NCBI GenBank assembly: GCA_029432815.1 | Contig: JAROBA010000023.1 | Coordinates: forward strand, 26,656-90,655 | DNA length: 64,000 nucleotides | Source of the DNA: Pontiellaceae bacterium B1224 | GTDB taxonomy: Bacteria; Verrucomicrobiota; Kiritimatiellia; Kiritimatiellales; Pontiellaceae | Direction: 5' to 3' | Part shown: positions 59,549 to 64,000 of the stretch, in pieces | Layout of the letters: each line of letters begins with the position of its first letter | Position numbering within the stretch: position 1 is the stretch's first letter | Translations under genes and position numbers: made by a program | The notes under the pieces: model-generated | Databases searched by the model: none | Told to the model about the DNA's origin: nothing | Seen by the model: the letters and a program-made list of their open reading frames with translations, nothing else

Positions 59549-60544
59549 TTACGCCTCCCCTTTCGCCGGCGTGATGAAGCCGAATGGTTTGCGAATGGTG
59601 CTGCGATCGATCAACGGCACGAGCGCATTCATAAAGAGAATCGCAAAGCTGACCCCTTCCGGGTAGCTGCCCCACAGACGGATCAGACTGGTGATCAATC
59701 CACAGCCGAATCCAAAGATCCAAGCGCCCTTATGCGTCATGGGCGAGGTCACCATATCCGTGGCCATGAAGAAGGCCCCCAGCAACACACCGCCGGTTAA
59801 AACATGTACGAACGGGGAATGATAAACCGTCGGATCCACCAGATGCATAATGCCCGTGATGGCAAAAACGGTACCGATAAAGGACAACGGCACTTCCCAT
59901 TTGATCAATTTAAAGTAGAGCAGGATGGCCCCGCCAATGAGAAGCGCGACGGCCGAGGTTTCCCCAAGGCATCCACCGACATTACCCAGCAGCATATCCC
60001 CAATAAAGGTTTCGCCGGGCGCAAGCCCCAGCGGAGTGGCCGTGGTGACTCCATCCACCGCAAACACGCCCAGCGCCGGTTTATCCCACGTGGTCATAAT
60101 GCCGGGGAAACCGATCAGCAGGCCGACCCGCGCAACCAGCACCGGATTGAACGGATTGTATCCGAGTCCACCGTAAAGTTGTTTGCCAAGAATCATGGCC
60201 AGGAATCCGCCCAGCAGACAGATCCACCACGGAGCGCCGGCATTGAGGTTCATCCCCAGCAGAATGCCGGAAAGAATGGCACTGCCATCTTTCCAGGTGG
60301 AGGGGCGCTTCGTCAGCTTGTTCCACCCCTCTTCGAAAACGACGCAGGAAAGCGTGCAGAGCAGCAGCACTTCGATGGCCGCCAAACCGAAAAACAGGAC
60401 GGCGGCAATACACGCCGGGGCCATGGCGACCACGACGGTGAACATGATTTTGCTGATGGTCGGCTTATCGCGCATATGCGGCGAGTTACTGACGACCAGT
60501 TTGGCCGGATCCGGCAATTGAATGGTTGGAGTTTCTTCAGACAT
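59549..60544 (-). CDS. rnfD: Rnf electron-transport complex subunit D
   Basis: 331 residues with about nine membrane helices and the RnfD/NqrB core (SNSPHMRDKPTISKIMF, YGGLGYNPFNPVLVARVGLL, GAFFMATDMVTSP, NALVPLIDR). The segment DGVTTATPLG holds the Thr expected to bind FMN covalently. ATG 60544 follows a GAAGGG site, 4 bp after the rnfC stop. Confidence 0.94.
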   Translation of the reverse strand: MSEETPTIQLPDPAKLVVSNSPHMRDKPTISKIMFTVVVAMAPACIAAVLFFGLAAIEVLLLCTLSCVVFEEGWNKLTKRPSTWKDGSAILSGILLGMNLNAGAPWWICLLGGFLAMILGKQLYGGLGYNPFNPVLVARVGLLIGFPGIMTTWDKPALGVFAVDGVTTATPLGLAPGETFIGDMLLGNVGGCLGETSAVALLIGGAILLYFKLIKWEVPLSFIGTVFAITGIMHLVDPTVYHSPFVHVLTGGVLLGAFFMATDMVTSPMTHKGAWIFGFGCGLITSLIRLWGSYPEGVSFAILFMNALVPLIDRSTIRKPFGFITPAKGEA

Positions 60545-60548
60545 AAAT

Positions 60549-61877
60549 TTATCCCTTCTTCCTCAGGCCCGCCTGAATCTCGACTTTGGCGCGTTTAAAT
60601 TGCTGGTTCAACGGACGGTGCGACGGGCAGGAGTAGCTGCAGGAGCCACACTCGATACAGGCCATTACATTGAGTTTTTCGGCCCAGTCAAATCGTTTAT
60701 TTTCCACAGCCTGGCTGATCGTGGCAGGCAGAATCTGCATGGGGCAGCAGTCGACACACCGACCGCAGCGAATGCAGGGCTCGGAGGTATATTGCGAAAC
60801 CTCGTCGTTGGAGATCAGCAGAATCCCGGAGGTATTTTTCATGACCGTGACATTCAGCGAGCTCTGCGCAATGCCCATCATCGGGCCGCCCAGCAGCAGC
60901 TTGGCCGGTTGTTCCGTGATTCCGCCGGCCAGCTCCAGCGCTTTGGAGATCGGGGTGCCGATGCGGAACTTCCAGTTGCCCGGATTCACGAGCGGTTTTC
61001 CGGTTACTGTGGTGACGCGTTCGATCGATGGAATGCCTTTAACGACCGCATCAACCACCGCCACGGCGGAAGCCACATTCTGCACCACGCAGCCGACATC
61101 CATCGGCAGCTTACCCACCGGAACTTCGCGGCCGGTGATGGCATAGATCAGTTGTTTTTCCGCACCCTGCGGATAGTTGACCGGCAGCGCCTGCACTTGA
61201 ATGTTATGTTTTCCCGCCACTTTGTTCATGGCCTCAATGGCATCGGGCTTGTTGTTTTCCACTCCGATCACGGCGGTTTTCAACCCCAGGATGCGGGCCA
61301 GAATGGCCGCGCCCAGCACAACCTCTTCCGCCTGTTCCAGCATGAGCCGGTGGTCGGCGGTCAGGTAGGGTTCGCACTCGGCTCCGTTGAGAATGAGCGT
61401 ATCTATTTTTTTGCCTTCGGGCGGAGAGAGTTTTACGTGGGCCGGAAAGCCTGCCCCGCCCATTCCGACTATACCGGCATCCCAGACGCGCTGTTTCAGC
61501 ACAGCCGGTTCCGCATTTTTCCAATCAGCGATCGGTTCGAAAGGGCTCGCCCACTCGTCTTCGCCATCGGCGGTGATTTCAATACAGGGCACGCTGATGC
61601 CGGTCGGGCCGGGAATTTTATCGATCGATTTTACGGTGCCGGAGGTGGGGGCATGCAGCGGCACCGAAACGAATCCGCCGGCCTTCGCCAGCAGCGCGCC
61701 CTTTTTGACGACGTCACCCTTTTTCACCACCAGCTCGGGCGGTGCACCGATGTTCTGATGCATGATCACTTTATAGCAGTCGAGCAGGGGCGCTTCCTGA
61801 ATCGCTTTATGGGAGGAAAGCGCTTTGGAATCGTCTGGATGAACGCCCCCCTTGAATTTTCGTGGCTTATCACTCAT
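60549..61877 (-). CDS. rnfC: Rnf electron-transport complex subunit C
   Basis: 442 residues, the NADH-facing soluble subunit. FKGGVHPDDSKALS at the start, flavin/NAD-binding Gly segments (GMGGAGFPAHVKLSP) and two 4Fe-4S motifs (CIRCGRCVDCCP and CIECGSCSYSCP) are in the expected order. ATG 61877 overlaps the rnfB stop (ATGA). Confidence 0.95.
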   Translation of the reverse strand: MSDKPRKFKGGVHPDDSKALSSHKAIQEAPLLDCYKVIMHQNIGAPPELVVKKGDVVKKGALLAKAGGFVSVPLHAPTSGTVKSIDKIPGPTGISVPCIEITADGEDEWASPFEPIADWKNAEPAVLKQRVWDAGIVGMGGAGFPAHVKLSPPEGKKIDTLILNGAECEPYLTADHRLMLEQAEEVVLGAAILARILGLKTAVIGVENNKPDAIEAMNKVAGKHNIQVQALPVNYPQGAEKQLIYAITGREVPVGKLPMDVGCVVQNVASAVAVVDAVVKGIPSIERVTTVTGKPLVNPGNWKFRIGTPISKALELAGGITEQPAKLLLGGPMMGIAQSSLNVTVMKNTSGILLISNDEVSQYTSEPCIRCGRCVDCCPMQILPATISQAVENKRFDWAEKLNVMACIECGSCSYSCPSHRPLNQQFKRAKVEIQAGLRKKG

Positions 61878-62704
61878 TTGGAAGCTCCTTGATAGGCGTC
61901 CGCGGAATGTGCGCTATCGACGCGCAGGGCGGTGGTCGGGCATGCGGCGGCTTCGACCAGCTCCGGACCGGGCGGATTTTCATAGTTGGTGCGGATCAGG
62001 AATCCGTCGACCAGCATGTGATCCTCTTCACCAGATGCCTTCACGCATTTGCGGCAGGCAATACAGGCCGTTTTACAGACAGCCCGTTTGGCCGCGCCCT
62101 TTTCGGGCGAGTTGCAGTAGACGTGCGTTGTGGCGGCTTCAGGCACCATGATGATTAGATTTTTCGGGCAGGCGGCCACACAGTTTTCGCAACCGACGCA
62201 GAGGTCTTTATGAACCACGGCAAGGCCTTTGCGCATTTCAATGGCACCGAACGGGCAGGCCTCGGCACAGCTTCCGAAACCCAGGCATCCGTAGTCGCAC
62301 CCTTTTGCGCCGCCGGCCACCAGTACGGCGGAGCGGCAGTCGCGCACGCCGTTATAAAGGGAACGCACCGTATTCGGGATATCCCCGCTGCAGCGAACCA
62401 ACGCCACCCTCTTCTCTTTTTCTTCGGCGGAGATGCCGAGATAGTCGGCGATGGTGACAATATCTTCTTTGGAACAGACGGGGCATTGGTCCGGAGAGGC
62501 GGCTTCGCTCACGACGGCTTTGGCGAAATCGGCGCAGCCGGCATAGCCGCAGCCCCCGCAGTTTGCTCCTGGCAGGAGTTCCCCGACCCTTTCAATGCGT
62601 TCATCGATTTCCACGGCGAACACCTTGGCCACCACGCCGATGATGATCCCGAGCAACGCACCCAGGATTCCCACCGCAATAATTGCAATAACAGCTATAC
62701 TCAT
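61874..62704 (-). CDS. rnfB: Rnf electron-transport complex subunit B (ferredoxin-type)
   Basis: 276 residues. A membrane anchor is followed by the RnfB iron-sulfur motif (GANCGGCGYAGCADFA) and several ferredoxin clusters (CLGFGSCAEACPFGAIEM, CVGCENCVAACPKNL). It accepts electrons from ferredoxin and passes them on. The C-terminal part has further cysteines (CKTACIACRKCVKAS). ATG 62704 has an AAGGAA site. Confidence 0.95.
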   Translation of the reverse strand: MSIAVIAIIAVGILGALLGIIIGVVAKVFAVEIDERIERVGELLPGANCGGCGYAGCADFAKAVVSEAASPDQCPVCSKEDIVTIADYLGISAEEKEKRVALVRCSGDIPNTVRSLYNGVRDCRSAVLVAGGAKGCDYGCLGFGSCAEACPFGAIEMRKGLAVVHKDLCVGCENCVAACPKNLIIMVPEAATTHVYCNSPEKGAAKRAVCKTACIACRKCVKASGEEDHMLVDGFLIRTNYENPPGPELVEAAACPTTALRVDSAHSADAYQGASK

Positions 62705-62716
62705 GGTGATGGTTCC

Positions 62717-63310
62717 TTAAACGAGGCCGGAGAAGCCGAGAAATGCCATGGCAAGAATGCCGGCGGTGACGAGTGAGATGGCCGTGCCTTCAAAGGCTTC
62801 CGGCACATCGGCGAGGTCGAGTTTTTCCCGAAGACTGGAAAACAGAATCAGGGCCAGCGCAAAACCCAGCGCGGAACAGAATCCATAGATGGTGGCACCG
62901 TACCAGGTGGACTGGATCGATTCGGGGGCCGACTTGGCATTCAACACCACGCACCCGAGCACCGCACAGTTGGTGGTGATGAGCGGCAGGAAAATTCCAA
63001 GGCTATCGTAAAGCTTGGCACTGAGCTTTTGCAGCATGATTTCCACCAGCTGCACCAGCGAAGCAATGACTACAATGAAAACCAGCGTCTGTAAAAACTC
63101 CAGTTTCATGGGCACCAGCAGGAACGTATTGATCAGCGAGCTGACCAAGGAGGCCAGTGTCATCACGAAAACGACAGCCCCCGACATACCGAGTGCGGTA
63201 TCCAGTTTTTTTGAAACCCCTAAAAACGGACAGATTCCCAAAAACTTCGACAGCACGAAGTTATTTACGAGAATAGCCCCGACGGTGATCACGAGAAATT
63301 CGCTTAACAT
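62717..63310 (-). CDS. rnfA: Rnf electron-transport complex subunit A
   Basis: 197 residues, six helices, with LVNNFVLSKFLGICPFLGVS and LITTNCAVLGCVVLN, the paired segments that cradle the membrane iron-sulfur site. I chose ATG 63310 (AAGGAA), which gives the usual ~195-residue length. First gene of the rnfABCDGE operon. Confidence 0.94.
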   Translation of the reverse strand: MLSEFLVITVGAILVNNFVLSKFLGICPFLGVSKKLDTALGMSGAVVFVMTLASLVSSLINTFLLVPMKLEFLQTLVFIVVIASLVQLVEIMLQKLSAKLYDSLGIFLPLITTNCAVLGCVVLNAKSAPESIQSTWYGATIYGFCSALGFALALILFSSLREKLDLADVPEAFEGTAISLVTAGILAMAFLGFSGLV

Positions 63311-63555
63311 GATTTCCTTCCCCTGCGGTTCTTTGAACACGAAATAAAGCCAGCATCATACCGATGCATTTGCCATGCGCAATGCCCTTCACTTTAGATG
63401 GGCATATTTAGAATGGGTTTAAATAACATGCTGATATTACGATATTAATATCGATTTAAATCTACCGAAAACCTCCGCGCGTCCACGGTCGGACAACCCT
63501 TATAAACTGGCAAAACTTATAACATTAGGGTAAAAATTATTGCTAATTATTTGTT
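63311..63555. other. Intergenic region upstream of rnfA and the small regulator-like gene
   Basis: Divergent spacer with no gene. A possible rnf promoter on the minus strand is TTGCGC (63382-63377), 16 bp, TATGAT (63360-63355). A perfect 14-bp palindrome, CGATATTAATATCG, lies at 63440-63453. The part beyond 63420 is markedly A/T-rich. Confidence 0.5.
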
Positions 63556-63571
63556 ACTCATCTATATGAGT
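63556..63571. promoter_or_regulatory. Dyad upstream of the small regulator-like gene
   Basis: ACTCAT-CTAT-ATGAGT, a perfect 6-bp inverted repeat 30 bp before the ATG at 63601. The size and spacing suit a small dimeric DNA-binding protein acting on its own gene. Inference. Confidence 0.45.
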
Positions 63572-63600
63572 ATGCCTGTAAATTAATTTGGAGATAAACC

Positions 63601-63780
63601 ATGAGCACAAACCCGATAGGCAAAGGAACTAAAACGATTGGCATCAACATGGATACTGAAATGGCGGCCGAGTTGACCAATCGTGCAGAATCGATGCATC
63701 TTTCTGTCAGTAAGTACTGCAAAATTATTCTGCAGGACTGGGTTGAATCCGGCAAGAAGCTGAACCTTACAGAACGCTAG
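63601..63780 (+). CDS. Small ribbon-helix-helix-like protein
   Basis: 59 residues. A short beta-like segment (KTIGINMDTEMAAEL) followed by two predicted helices (LTNRAESMHLSVSKYCKIIL and QDWVESGKK) is the layout of ribbon-helix-helix proteins. ATG 63601 has a clear GGAGA site 8 bp upstream. The stop TAG is followed at once by the left end of an insertion sequence, so the natural downstream neighbour, perhaps a toxin or another partner, may have been separated. Confidence 0.6.
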   Translation: MSTNPIGKGTKTIGINMDTEMAAELTNRAESMHLSVSKYCKIILQDWVESGKKLNLTER

Positions 63781-64000
63781 CAGTCTGTCGGACTTATCCT
63801 TTTTCAGTTAACAAATACCATGCTAGACTGATCCAGTCTTAACGGAACATGTCTATGGCTACTCGACTTAAAAATCTGGATCGCAATACCCCGATGCTTC
63901 TACCTCCGGATCTTCGTGATTGGATTCCGGATAACCATATCGTGCATTTTTTGATTGATGCGGTAGATCGGCTGCCCGCTGATGACTTCCGCTTCAATCG
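63781..64000 (+). mobile_element. Left end of an IS1182-type insertion sequence (partial)
   Basis: CAGTCTGTCGGACTTATCC directly after the small gene's stop looks like the terminal inverted repeat; the transposase starts 68 bp later. The right end lies beyond the window, so neither the inverted repeat partner nor a target duplication can be checked. Confidence 0.65.
63849..64000 (+). CDS. IS1182-family transposase, N-terminus (partial)
   Basis: 50 codons are visible. PMLLPPDLRDWIPDNHIVHF and LIDAVDRLP match the N-terminal domain of IS1182/IS5-like DDE transposases (usual form LPPDLRDWLPEDHLARF). It is too short for the ORF to be judged intact. The first ATG at 63849 is used; a second lies two codons later. 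Confidence 0.8.
   Translation, partial: MSMATRLKNLDRNTPMLLPPDLRDWIPDNHIVHFLIDAVDRLPADDFRFN

Noticed and set aside
60522..61892. Long open frame (456 codons) opposite rnfC
   Set aside because: Shadow of rnfC; no recognisable domain, and rnfC is unambiguous.
1..64000. CRISPR array
   Set aside because: No regularly spaced direct repeats of 25-40 bp with unique spacers and no cas genes were found.

Overview
The window looks like chromosome of a Gram-negative bacterium of the PVC superphylum, most likely Kiritimatiellota or Verrucomicrobiota. Three things point there. The GreA-type elongation factor has a ~540-residue N-terminal extension, as in Chlamydiae and relatives. There are a large CotH/lamin-tail secreted protein, a beta-helix lipoprotein and sulfatase-maturation-like (FGE) domains fused to a Ser/Thr kinase. 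An outer membrane is implied by TamA/TamB and by a C-terminal beta-barrel fragment. This placement is inference; no rRNA is present.

Layout. 1-3.2 kb: end of an outer-membrane protein and an opuA-type glycine betaine ABC transporter. 3.3-10.8 kb: beta-helix lipoprotein, VF530-like DNA-binding protein, giant CotH/LTD protein. 11-13 kb: small Cys-rich protein, then an Rrf2 regulator with cysK. 13-19 kb: tamA-tamB facing an isomerase/TIGR00725/DUF1294 trio. 19-25 kb: Fic protein with its own tandem operator, pgi, Prc protease, MscS. 25-30 kb: duplicated DUF3160 secreted proteins. 30-37 kb: greA, an FGE membrane protein, a kinase-FGE receptor and hemF, all on the minus strand. 37.5-56 kb: one ~18 kb minus-strand operon of a 3,567-residue TPR protein, a membrane coiled-coil protein, MoxR, DUF58 and two von Willebrand proteins. 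56-58 kb: SEC-C protein, an HsdS C-terminal fragment, tRNA-Leu(CAG). 58.2-63.3 kb: complete rnfABCDGE operon. 63.6-64 kb: small helical regulator-like gene abutted by an IS1182-type element that runs off the end.

The most striking signal is not a gene. A 15-bp dyad, TTCCARNNNYTGGAA, occurs 24 times with both 5-base arms exact (TTCCA-N5-TGGAA) and about 11 more times with one mismatch. Chance expectation for ten fixed bases in 64 kb is about 0.06. Half of the exact copies lie in the roughly 3 kb of non-coding DNA, where some form the core of terminator hairpins. The others sit in frame in genes, often in signal peptides or surface segments, typically reading (F/L)QxLE or SNDWK. Copies occur as tandem pairs, and two paralogous leaders differ by one copy.

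A second repeat class is REP/BIME-like. These are inverted elements bounded by GTAG...CTAC, and in three cases the GTAG supplies the TAG stop codon of the upstream reading frame (cotH-like gene, pgi, HsdS fragment).
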